From Bradyrhizobium monzae (lineage in GTDB: Bacteria; Pseudomonadota; Alphaproteobacteria; Rhizobiales; Xanthobacteraceae): a DNA stretch of 64,000 nt. Below are positions 18,834-26,546 of the stretch, one piece after another; positions within the stretch are counted from its first letter, which is position 1, and every line of letters starts with the position of its first letter. Both the position numbers and the translations under genes were made by a program. The stretch covers positions 310,001-374,000 of the forward strand of contig NZ_JAIRDQ010000002.1 of NCBI RefSeq assembly GCF_021458635.1, in the 5' to 3' direction. The notes beneath the pieces were generated by a model. That model did not search any database. It saw nothing but the letters and a program-made list of their open reading frames with translations, and had not been told where the DNA came from.

Positions 18834-19139
18834 ATGCGATCCCTGTTCACGCTCGTCTCCTGTGCTTCCATCGTCGCAGTATCCGGTGCTTTCGCCGAGA
18901 CCCGCGTCTTCATCATCGCCAACCAGGCGGACGGCTATGGCATCGACCGATGCCTGGCCAAGGGCGAGAAATGCGGCGCGCAGGTGGCCCGCACCTACTG
19001 CCAGTCACGGGACTTTGCGCAGGCATCGGCCTACCGCCGGGTCGATCCCGACGAAATTACCGGCTCTGTCCCCAAATCCGGCGCAAACTGCTCTCATGGC
19101 CATTGCGACGAATATGTCGCAATCACCTGCCAGCGCTGA
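18834..19139 (+). CDS. Secreted protein of unknown function
   Basis: 101-aa protein. ATG 18834 begins MRSLFTLVSCASIVAVSGAFA, a signal peptide with cleavage expected after AFA. The mature part, starting ETRVFIIANQADGYGIDRC, has about six Cys residues (in DRCLAKGEKCG, TYCQSRDF, NCSHGHCDEYVAITCQ), which suggests a disulfide-bonded periplasmic protein. It has the look of a conserved small Rhizobiales protein but I do not recognise a named family. The in-frame ATG at 18789 would place charged and Pro residues before the signal peptide and is less likely. Confidence 0.75.
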   Translation: MRSLFTLVSCASIVAVSGAFAETRVFIIANQADGYGIDRCLAKGEKCGAQVARTYCQSRDFAQASAYRRVDPDEITGSVPKSGANCSHGHCDEYVAITCQR

Positions 19140-19281
19140 ATTCGCTCGGAGCTGGCGGACCTTAGGACCCATTTACGGCCCCTGAAACGACGTGACGATG
19201 CCGCAGGAAGCGGCTATTGGAGGACGCGCTTCGGCCCCCCAAATCACATTGGAAGTCAGTTGGGGCCGTGACCTCGCTAGA

Positions 19282-20478
19282 ATGGCGGATATGCCTGAAT
19301 TTTTGTCTCTGTCCCGTCCCCGCTCCCTCCTTGCCTGCACCGTGCTTCTGAGCGCGATCGTGCTCACCACTGACGCCTTTGCACAGGCCGGCCCGCCGGG
19401 AGCGCCGCCGCCTCCGGCCACCCAGAACGGGCTCGGACCGAATCCGATGTGCGTGCGGCTGGAAGGCCAGCTTGCCGCGCTCGATCGCGGCGGCGGTGGT
19501 GGTGATCCCGCGCGCGAAGACCAGATCCGCCGTTATCAGGATTCCCAGACCCGCCAGCAGGCCGAGCTCGATCGCGTCACCATGCAGGCCAAGCGCATGG
19601 GTTGCGATTCCTCCGGCTTCTTCTCGCTGTTCAACGGCCAGTCGGCGCAATGCGGCCCGGTCAACACCCAGATCCAGCAGATGCGCGCCAATCTGGACCA
19701 GATCACCGGCAATCTCGAACGCCTGCGCACTGGCGGTCCCGGCGGCGGCAGCCCCGAACGCGATAGCCAGCGCCGCTCGGTGCTGATTGCGCTTGCGCAG
19801 AACAATTGCGGCCCGCAATACGCCAACGCCGCGCAGTCGCAGGGCGGCAACTTCCTGAGCAATCTGTTCGGCGGCGGCAATAACCCCAATAATCCGCCGG
19901 GCGCGCCGCCCGCGGATCTCGGCCCGCAATCCGGCACTTACCGCACCGTCTGCGTGCGTACCTGCGACGGCGCCTATTTTCCGATCTCGTTTGCGACCGT
20001 GCCGGCGCGCTTCCCCGACGACGAGAAGACCTGCAAGGCGCTGTGCCCGGCGGCTGAAGCCGTGCTCTACGCCCACCGCAATCCCGGCGAGGACATGAGC
20101 TCGGCGGTCTCCATCAGTGGTCAGCCCTACACGGCGTTGCCAACCGCCTTCAAATTCCGCAGCGAGTTCAACCCGTCCTGCTCGTGCAAAGCGGCCGGCC
20201 AGACCTGGGCCGACGCGCTGAAATCGGCCGACGACAAGGCGGCGGCCGAGCAGCAGGGTGACATCATCGTCACCGAGGAGAGCGCCAAGAAAATGCAGCA
20301 GCAGCGGCTCAGCAGGGGCACGCCTGCCGCAACGGCCAAGAAGGGCGCAGCTCCGGCGCCGACAACGGCTACCGCACCGGCAGCGACACCTCCGCCTGAG
20401 GCAAGCACCGCCACCACGTCCGAAAACAAGCCGATCCGTTCGGTCGGGCCGACGTTCCTGCCGCAGCAGCAGAAGTAG
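19282..20478 (+). CDS. DUF2865 domain-containing secreted protein
   Basis: 398 aa. An N-terminal signal sequence (LLACTVLLSAIVLTTDAFAQ) is followed by a Gly/Pro-rich stretch and a helical region with many Gln and Arg residues. The DUF2865 core is YRTVCVRTCDGAYFPISFAT at about residues 215-235, with CKALCPAAEAVLYAHRNPGE and a conserved ending SCSCKAAGQTWADAL. The C-terminal 70 residues are Ala/Thr/Pro-rich and probably disordered. Conserved Cys pairs suggest disulfides in the periplasm or on the surface. Function is unknown. ATG 19291 is an alternative start. Confidence 0.82.
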   Translation: MADMPEFLSLSRPRSLLACTVLLSAIVLTTDAFAQAGPPGAPPPPATQNGLGPNPMCVRLEGQLAALDRGGGGGDPAREDQIRRYQDSQTRQQAELDRVTMQAKRMGCDSSGFFSLFNGQSAQCGPVNTQIQQMRANLDQITGNLERLRTGGPGGGSPERDSQRRSVLIALAQNNCGPQYANAAQSQGGNFLSNLFGGGNNPNNPPGAPPADLGPQSGTYRTVCVRTCDGAYFPISFATVPARFPDDEKTCKALCPAAEAVLYAHRNPGEDMSSAVSISGQPYTALPTAFKFRSEFNPSCSCKAAGQTWADALKSADDKAAAEQQGDIIVTEESAKKMQQQRLSRGTPAATAKKGAAPAPTTATAPAATPPPEASTATTSENKPIRSVGPTFLPQQQK

Positions 20479-20532
20479 GTTATTCTCCGTCATGTCACGC
20501 GAAGGCGGCCGCCAGGCGCGGCCGTGTCGCTG

Positions 20533-21441
20533 TTACTGCTCGCCCTCGCGGCTCCACGGGAAGAGATTCGCCGGAAAGTCAGCTGCGTAGCGCTTTCCCT
20601 TCGGGTGCGGCGGCGGTTCGTCAGGTGGATTCGGATTCGGCTCGACCACCCTCCGGTAGAGATGCCAAGTGGCATGACCGAGCACCGGCAACACGACAGC
20701 GAGACCGACGAACGCCGGTAGCGAGCCGATCACCAGCAGCGCCGCAACGATGAGACCCCATCCGGCCATCCCGACCGGATTCGCGGCCACGACTCGGAGC
20801 GACGTGCGGATCGCATCGATCGCAGTCGCATGCCGGTCGAGCATCAACGGGAACGACACGACGCTGATGCACAGCGTCACGACCGCAAACAGGAAGCCGA
20901 CGCCACAACCGACGATGATGAGCGACCAGCCTTCCGGGGTCGTCAGCACGCGCGTTGCGAAGTCGGGAATGCTTGCAGCCGGCGCGTGACCGAAGATCGT
21001 GACGTAGATTGCGTTCGCGACACCGATCCAGATCCCGAACAGGACGAGCAGGAGCACGCCGAGCTCGAGCATTGCGCCGAACGACGGTGCGCGCAGCACT
21101 TTGATCGCGTCCCATGCGTCGACCTCCTCGCCGAGCTCGCGGCGACGGCTGAGTTCGTAGAGACCGATCGCGGCAAAGGGGCCAATCAAGGCAAACCCGG
21201 CGGCTAGCGGAAACAACAGCGGCAGCACCGAATGGCCGAGGACCATCCTGAACAGGACGAGACCAAGAACGGGATAAATCGCGCATACGACGATCGCGTG
21301 ACTTGGCATTGCCTGGAAGTCCTCCCAACCCAGGCGCAGAGCCACGGTCAAGTCGGACAAGCTGATCTTGCGAATGGGATAAGAGGCCGCTTCGCCGAAT
21401 ACGTGCCGCCTCAAGATGTCGTGGGAGTAGAGAGTGGCCAT
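20533..21441 (-). CDS. DUF2189 family integral membrane protein
   Basis: 302-aa protein with about six hydrophobic segments, among them VVCAIYPVLGLVLFRMVL, LGVLLLVLFGIWIGVANAIY and LIVAALLVIGSLPAFVGLAV. The C-terminus is hydrophilic with a Pro-rich PNPNPPDEPPPHPKGKRYA. The start is ATG 21441, with GGGAGG 7 bases upstream; a longer frame to 21615 lacks this support. DUF2189 proteins often sit beside terminal oxidase genes, and here it is divergent from the coxM-like cluster across about 550 bases. A role in oxidase assembly or membrane adaptation is only an inference. Confidence 0.82.
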   Translation of the reverse strand: MATLYSHDILRRHVFGEAASYPIRKISLSDLTVALRLGWEDFQAMPSHAIVVCAIYPVLGLVLFRMVLGHSVLPLLFPLAAGFALIGPFAAIGLYELSRRRELGEEVDAWDAIKVLRAPSFGAMLELGVLLLVLFGIWIGVANAIYVTIFGHAPAASIPDFATRVLTTPEGWSLIIVGCGVGFLFAVVTLCISVVSFPLMLDRHATAIDAIRTSLRVVAANPVGMAGWGLIVAALLVIGSLPAFVGLAVVLPVLGHATWHLYRRVVEPNPNPPDEPPPHPKGKRYAADFPANLFPWSREGEQ

Positions 21442-21991
21442 GGACGCACCTCCCGTGCTGAAAATCGCGATGCCGATAACACGCGTTTTCCAACCACGCG
21501 TGTCCGCCTCACGAGCGAGAAACGCGATGGGCCGAGTACGGTAACCCAGGTTCAGCGACACGAGCCTGGCCGGACGGAACCCGTCGCGACCTGCCTTGGC
21601 AATCCTAGCGCGCACCGGGCTCGGCTGAACTCACGGTTAGGTGAATTGTGCATCTGCACAAGTTTTCATGCGTGGCGTCACCTGAGACGCCGTCGCGCAA
21701 TGGATGCAACAGGCGCTTCTTGCCGACCGACAGCGACGCCGACACGACATTGGCACGCCTACAATGCTCTATTGACGCCGGGTTCTGCTGGTATCATCTT
21801 AAAAGCGGACGCCCTCAGCTCCGATGAGATTGGTGGTCGAGACGTTCTCTTGAGTTCGCGACCACTGGAATGGGCGAGGCAAGAGGCCGGCGATGGCATA
21901 GATGCCAACCAAGAAAAGCCAGCTATCGCGACAGACGTGAGCTCCGCCCTGGATTCGTATCCGTAGCCTTCGATGGCAAGGATGGATCAGG
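21442..21991. other. Gene-free divergent region between DUF2189 and coxM-like genes
   Basis: 550 bases with no convincing coding frame. It holds the promoter regions for the DUF2189 gene (leftward) and the oxidase cluster (rightward). The clearest element is a 16-base perfect palindrome at 21646-21661. Open frames on the plus strand crossing it lack start sites and family features. I saw no FixK/FNR-type TTGAT-N4-ATCAA box. Confidence 0.6.
21646..21661. promoter_or_regulatory. Perfect 16-base palindrome, candidate operator
   Basis: TTGTGCATCTGCACAA: seven-base arms TTGTGCA and TGCACAA around TC. It is about 205 bases upstream of the DUF2189 start and 330 bases upstream of the coxM-like start. 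A dimeric regulator could bind it; the family is not recognised, and the spacing (TTG-N10-CAA) does not fit the FNR/FixK consensus. Confidence 0.5.
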
Positions 21992-22825
21992 ATGGTTGTC
22001 GCATTGATACTGCTTCTGGTCGCGATCGGCTCGGTGCTGTTTCACATCTACAGCCCGTGGTGGTGGACGCCGATCGGCACCAACTGGGTCTATATCGACC
22101 ACACCATCAACATCACGTTCTGGATCACGGGCTTCGTTTTCGTCGCGGTCATCGCGTTCATGGCCTATTGCGTCTTCCGCTTTCACCACAAAGAGGGAAG
22201 ACGGGCTGACTACAACCCGGAAAACAAAAAGCTCGAATGGTGGCTGAGCGTCGGGACCGGCGTCGGCGTCGCGGCCATGCTGGCGCCGGGCCTCGTGGTC
22301 TGGCACCAGTTCGTGACGGTGCCTGCGGATGCCACCGAGGTCGAGGTCATGGGCCAGCAATGGCAATGGAGCTTCCGCCTTCCCGGCAAGGATGGGCGGT
22401 TGGGCACCTCCGATGTCCGCAACATCGGTCCCGACAATCCGATGGGACTCAATCGCGACGATGCACATGCGCAGGACGATGTCGTGATCGAGAACGGCGA
22501 GTTGCACCTTCAATTGGGGAAGCCTGTCAAAGTCCTGCTCCGCTCGGTCGATGTCCTGCACGATTTCTACGTGCCGGAATTCCGGGCCAAGATGGACATG
22601 GTCCCGGGCGCGGTGACCTATTTCTGGATAACGCCGATCCGAACCGGAACGTTCGATGTTCTCTGTGCGGAACTCTGCGGCGCTGCGCATTATCAGATGC
22701 GGGCCAAGGTCATCGTCGACGAAGAACATGAATATCACGCTTGGCTGGAGCAACAGAAAACGTTCGCAGAATTGTCGGGCGGAAACGCGGTTGTGAGGGC
22801 GACGTACCAATCCGGCGACAAGTAG
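21992..22825 (+). CDS. coxM: Cytochrome c oxidase subunit II (CoxM-like)
   Basis: 277-aa subunit II. Two N-terminal membrane helices (residues 1-20 and 40-62, plus a hydrophobic stretch near 85-105) precede the periplasmic CuA domain. The CuA ligands are present: His in SVDVLHDFYVPEFR, then CAELCGAAHYQM with two Cys, His and Met. MGQQWQWSFRLPG is the conserved aromatic electron-entry region. There is no C-terminal haem c domain. Gene order II-I-III-III-IV matches the coxMNOP alternative aa3-type oxidase described in Bradyrhizobium. It receives electrons from cytochrome c. Confidence 0.92.
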   Translation: MVVALILLLVAIGSVLFHIYSPWWWTPIGTNWVYIDHTINITFWITGFVFVAVIAFMAYCVFRFHHKEGRRADYNPENKKLEWWLSVGTGVGVAAMLAPGLVVWHQFVTVPADATEVEVMGQQWQWSFRLPGKDGRLGTSDVRNIGPDNPMGLNRDDAHAQDDVVIENGELHLQLGKPVKVLLRSVDVLHDFYVPEFRAKMDMVPGAVTYFWITPIRTGTFDVLCAELCGAAHYQMRAKVIVDEEHEYHAWLEQQKTFAELSGGNAVVRATYQSGDK

Positions 22826-22903
22826 CAAGGTGCCGCCGCGAAGCTAGATCGGGTGCGTGAGGTCAACTCGTCGTACCCGATGGAAACGACCGAGGAGGTT
22901 TCT

Positions 22904-24682
22904 ATGGTCGATATTCCATATGAAGGGATCGCGAACATCCCGCCTGCCGAAGCACCTGATGTCGAGCTCTATCATCCGAGGAGCTGGTGGACACGGTATG
23001 TCTTCTCGCAGGACGCCAAGGTGATCGCCATTCAGTACGCGCTGACGGCCTCCGCCATCGGACTGGTGGCCCTGGTGCTGTCGTGGCTGATGCGGCTGCA
23101 ACTGGGGTTCCCGGGCACTTTCTCTTTCATCGACCCCAACCAGTACCTCCAGCTCATCACCATGCACGGCATGATCATGGTGATCTACCTGCTCACCGCA
23201 TTGTTCCTGGGCGGCTTCGGCAACTACCTGATCCCGCTGATGGTCGGCGCCCGGGATATGGTTTTCCCCTATGTGAACATGCTGAGCTACTGGGTCTACC
23301 TGCTCGCAGTCCTGGTGCTGGCCTCGACATTCTTCGTGCCCGGCGGCCCCACGGGCGCCGGCTGGACGTTGTACCCGCCGCAAGCAATCCTCTCCGGAAC
23401 GCCTGGGCAGGAATGGGGCATCATTCTCATGATGTCGTCCCTGATCCTGTTCATCATCGGCTTCACCATGGGCGGGCTGAATTATGTGGTCACGGTGCTC
23501 CAGGCGCGCGCCCGCGGCATGACACTGATGCGGCTGCCCCTGACGGTGTGGGGCATTTTCACGGCGACCGTTATGGCTTTGCTGGCATTCCCTGCACTCT
23601 TCGTTGCCTCGGTCATGCTGCTGCTCGACCGTCTCTTGGGAACCAGCTTCTTCATGCCCTCACTCGTCGAGATGGGCACGCTTTCGAAATATGGTGGCGG
23701 CAGCCCGCTGCTCTTCCAGCACCTGTTCTGGTTCTTCGGCCACCCCGAGGTCTACATCGTCGCCCTGCCCGCCTTCGGCATCGTCTCCGATCTGATCAGC
23801 ACACATGCGCGCAAGAACATCTTTGGTTACCGCATGATGGTCTGGGCGATCGTGGCCATCGGCGCGCTCAGCTTCCTCGTATGGGCGCACCACATGTATG
23901 TGAGCGGCATGTTCCCGCAATTCGGCTACTTCTTCGCCACCACGACGCTCATCATCGCCATCCCCACCGCGATCAAGGTCTACAACTGGGTGCTGACCCT
24001 GTGGCGCGGCGACATTCATCTCAGGGTGCCGATGCTGTTCGCCCTCGGCTTCATCATCACCTTCGTGAACGGCGGGCTGACCGGCCTCTTCCTCGGAAAC
24101 GTCGTCGTGGACGTTCCGCTCTCGGATACCATGTTCGTGGTCGCACATTTCCACATGGTGATGGGCGTGGCGCCGATCATGGTCGTGCTCGGCGCGATCT
24201 ATCATTGGTACCCCAAGGTCACGGGACGGATGTTGAACGACGTCCTCGGCAAGTTTCACTTCTGGGTCACCTTCCTCGGCGCCTACCTGATCTTCTTCCC
24301 CATGCACTATCTCGGACTGCTCGGCGTTCCGCGCCGGTATTTCGAACTCGGCGAGGCGGCGTTCATCCCGCCTTCGGCCCATTCACTGAACGCCTTCATC
24401 TCCGTGGTGGCCCTGACCGTCGGCTTCAGCCAGATGGTGTTCCTGTTCAATCTTGCCTGGAGCCTGTTCAAAGGTGAAGCCTCAGGCGGCAATCCGTGGC
24501 GGGCGACGACGCTGGAATGGCAGACGCCGGAGACGCCCCCCGGGCACGGCAACTGGGGCAAGGAGCTCCCGGTCGTCTACCGCTGGGCCTATGACTACAG
24601 CGTACCCGGCGCCGAGGAGGACTTCATTCCGCAGAACCAGCCGCCGCGCGCAACGCAGGCCGTTCAGGGAGCTGTTTCGTGA
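22904..24682 (+). CDS. coxN: Cytochrome c oxidase subunit I (CoxN-like)
   Basis: 592-aa catalytic subunit with about 12 membrane helices. TMHGMIMVIYLL holds a haem a ligand His, and HPEVYI carries the CuB His and the cross-linked Tyr, followed by WAHHMYVSGM with further CuB ligands and VAHFHMVMG with haem ligands. It reduces oxygen at the haem a3-CuB centre and pumps protons. Start ATG 22904 has GAGGAGG 5 bases upstream; the upstream ATG at 22853 is inferior. Its stop overlaps the next gene by four bases (GTGA). Confidence 0.95.
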   Translation: MVDIPYEGIANIPPAEAPDVELYHPRSWWTRYVFSQDAKVIAIQYALTASAIGLVALVLSWLMRLQLGFPGTFSFIDPNQYLQLITMHGMIMVIYLLTALFLGGFGNYLIPLMVGARDMVFPYVNMLSYWVYLLAVLVLASTFFVPGGPTGAGWTLYPPQAILSGTPGQEWGIILMMSSLILFIIGFTMGGLNYVVTVLQARARGMTLMRLPLTVWGIFTATVMALLAFPALFVASVMLLLDRLLGTSFFMPSLVEMGTLSKYGGGSPLLFQHLFWFFGHPEVYIVALPAFGIVSDLISTHARKNIFGYRMMVWAIVAIGALSFLVWAHHMYVSGMFPQFGYFFATTTLIIAIPTAIKVYNWVLTLWRGDIHLRVPMLFALGFIITFVNGGLTGLFLGNVVVDVPLSDTMFVVAHFHMVMGVAPIMVVLGAIYHWYPKVTGRMLNDVLGKFHFWVTFLGAYLIFFPMHYLGLLGVPRRYFELGEAAFIPPSAHSLNAFISVVALTVGFSQMVFLFNLAWSLFKGEASGGNPWRATTLEWQTPETPPGHGNWGKELPVVYRWAYDYSVPGAEEDFIPQNQPPRATQAVQGAVS

Positions 24683-25383
24683 GCGCCATCATCCTGTTCC
24701 TGGCTGTGATCGCGGTCATCACCGGATGGTGGCTGTCGCAGCAGCGGCTGACGGCCAAGCCCTGGCTGGAGGAAGGTTCGGCCGGTGACTTCCCAGGCGG
24801 CGATGCCATGACCTGGCCGGCCGCGAAGATCGGACTTGGCGTGTTTCTCGCGGTCGCGGGTTCATTGTTCGTCCTCTTCATCAGCGCCTACTCGATGCGC
24901 ATGAATGCGGTGGACTGGCGGGCTCTGCCCGTGCCGCGGCTGCTGTGGATCAACACGGGCGTCCTGGTCGTGAGCAGCGTCGCGCTGCAATGGTCGTCTG
25001 TGGCCGCGCGCCGACACGACGCTGATGGCGTCATGGCCGGCCTGCTCACGGGCGGAGTGTCCGCCGTACTTTTCCTCGCCGGACAGCTTCTGGCCTGGCA
25101 ACAGCTCAACGCGGCCGGATATTTCGTGGCGTCCAATCCGGCCAATTCCTTCTTCTACCTGTTGACGGCGGTGCACGGGCTGCATCTGACGGGCGGCCTG
25201 GTGGCCCTCGGCCGAACCTCAGCCAAGGTGTGGCGCAGCGCCGAGATCGCCGACACACGCCTGAGCGTGGAGCTGTGCGCCATCTACTGGCACTTCCTGC
25301 TGCTGGTCTGGCTCGTCCTGCTCGGCCTCCTCACCGGCTGGACCGACGATTTCGTCAACATCTGTCGCCAATTGCTGAGTTAG
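24679..25383 (+). CDS. coxO: Cytochrome c oxidase subunit III, first copy (CoxO-like)
   Basis: 234 aa with about six hydrophobic segments. The start is GTG 24679, overlapping the subunit I stop. The N-terminal helix AIILFLAVIAVITGWWL is followed by the family-like FLAVAGSLFVLFISAYSMRM, then SFFYLLTAVHGLHLTGGLVAL and YWHFLLLVWLVLLGLL, the conserved ending of subunit III with its His and Trp. It is one of two adjacent subunit III-like genes, as in coxMNOP. It is divergent from its neighbour, so the two are not recent duplicates. Confidence 0.85.
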   Translation: MSAIILFLAVIAVITGWWLSQQRLTAKPWLEEGSAGDFPGGDAMTWPAAKIGLGVFLAVAGSLFVLFISAYSMRMNAVDWRALPVPRLLWINTGVLVVSSVALQWSSVAARRHDADGVMAGLLTGGVSAVLFLAGQLLAWQQLNAAGYFVASNPANSFFYLLTAVHGLHLTGGLVALGRTSAKVWRSAEIADTRLSVELCAIYWHFLLLVWLVLLGLLTGWTDDFVNICRQLLS

Positions 25384-25397
25384 GGAGGCGAGACCAG

Positions 25398-26120
25398 ATG
25401 GCTGAGACCGTGCTGACAAATTCGGGCCAATCGCCTGCGCGCCTTGAAGGCTGGCGCGGCATCGCCGCCGACTGGGCTTCCGATCAGCGCGCCTTCAAGA
25501 ACGTGTCCTGGGGCAAGGCCATGATGTGGATCTTCCTCCTCAGCGACACCTTCATCTTCAGTTGCTTCCTGCTCTCCTACATGACCGCGCGCATGTCGAC
25601 GACCGTGCCGTGGCCCAATACCAGCGAAGTTTTTGCCCTCACCATCGGCGATACACACATCCCGATGATCCTGATCGCCATCATGACGTTCATCCTGATC
25701 AGCAGCAGCGGGACGATGGCGATGGCTGTCAATTTCGGCTACCGCCGCGACCGCGTCAGGACGGCAGCCTTGATGCTGGTCACGGCGGCCTTCGGCGCGA
25801 CATTCGTCGGAATGCAGGCCTTCGAATGGACCAAGCTGATCACGGAGGGCGTCCGGCCCTGGGGCAATCCGTGGGGCGCACCGCAGTTTGGCGCGAGCTT
25901 CTTCATGATCACCGGCTTTCACGGCACCCATGTGACGATCGGTGTAATCTTCCTGATCGCCATTGCGCGGAAGGTCTTGCGCGGCGACTTCGACGTCGCG
26001 AGGCGCGGCTTCTTCACGAGCCGCAAGGGCTATTACGAGATCGTCGAGATCATGGGCCTGTACTGGCACTTCGTCGACCTCGTGTGGGTGTTCATCTTTG
26101 CCTTGTTCTATCTTTGGTGA
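25398..26120 (+). CDS. coxP: Cytochrome c oxidase subunit III, second copy (CoxP-like)
   Basis: 240 aa. Start ATG 25398 follows AGGGAGG. A short soluble N-terminus precedes WGKAMMWIFLLSDTFIFSCF, typical of the first conserved helix of subunit III, then AFGATFVGMQAFEWTKLI, ITGFHGTHVTIGVIFLIAI (conserved GFHGxHV) and IMGLYWHFVDLVWVFIFALFY. This matches the full family ending YWHFVDxVW. It looks like the more canonical of the two subunit III proteins. Confidence 0.93.
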   Translation: MAETVLTNSGQSPARLEGWRGIAADWASDQRAFKNVSWGKAMMWIFLLSDTFIFSCFLLSYMTARMSTTVPWPNTSEVFALTIGDTHIPMILIAIMTFILISSSGTMAMAVNFGYRRDRVRTAALMLVTAAFGATFVGMQAFEWTKLITEGVRPWGNPWGAPQFGASFFMITGFHGTHVTIGVIFLIAIARKVLRGDFDVARRGFFTSRKGYYEIVEIMGLYWHFVDLVWVFIFALFYLW

Positions 26121-26129
26121 GATCGGCCA

Positions 26130-26522
26130 ATGACAAATGCAGCGGTACACATGGAAGGACAGCTACACGCTCATGCGCATGACGCCGTCGGATCGGGAGC
26201 GGCGCACGCCAAGGGCCAGCAGCACCCGATCAAGCTCTATCTCGTGGTCTGGGGATGGTTGTTTGTCCTCAGCACGTGCTCCTTCCTCGTCGACTACTTT
26301 GGCCTGCATGGCTATCTCAGGTGGTCGCTGATCCTGCTGTTCATGGTGTTGAAGGCAGGCCTGATCGTTGCCGTCTTCATGCACATGGCCTGGGAGCGGC
26401 TGGCCCTGGCCTATGCCATACTGGCGCCGCCGATCGCGGTGTTGGTCTTTGTTACGATCATGGTGCTCGAGTCCGAGTACACGCACTTCCTTCGGGTGCT
26501 GTTCTTCGCAAGCCCGTCGTAG
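26130..26522 (+). CDS. Cytochrome c oxidase subunit IV-like protein
   Basis: 130-aa protein with a His-rich, soluble N-terminus (HMEGQLHAHAHD, HAKGQQH) and three membrane helices: YLVVWGWLFVLSTCSFLVDY, SLILLFMVLKAGLIVAVFMH and APPIAVLVFVTIMVLE. It matches the prokaryotic cytochrome c oxidase subunit IV (COX4_pro) family, including KAGLIVAVFMHMAWE. It starts 9 bases after the subunit III stop and ends the oxidase operon. The His-rich leader could bind metal, but this is speculative. Confidence 0.85.
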   Translation: MTNAAVHMEGQLHAHAHDAVGSGAAHAKGQQHPIKLYLVVWGWLFVLSTCSFLVDYFGLHGYLRWSLILLFMVLKAGLIVAVFMHMAWERLALAYAILAPPIAVLVFVTIMVLESEYTHFLRVLFFASPS

Positions 26523-26546
26523 CACCGGCAGACCCGGCCTCTAACC

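Noticed and set aside
21772..21797. TTGACG and TATCAT as a promoter for the oxidase cluster
   Set aside because: The spacing is only 14 bases, too short for a sigma-70 promoter.
21232..21966. Plus-strand frame running into the coxM-like promoter region
   Set aside because: Half of it is antisense to the DUF2189 gene and the rest has no domain or start signal.
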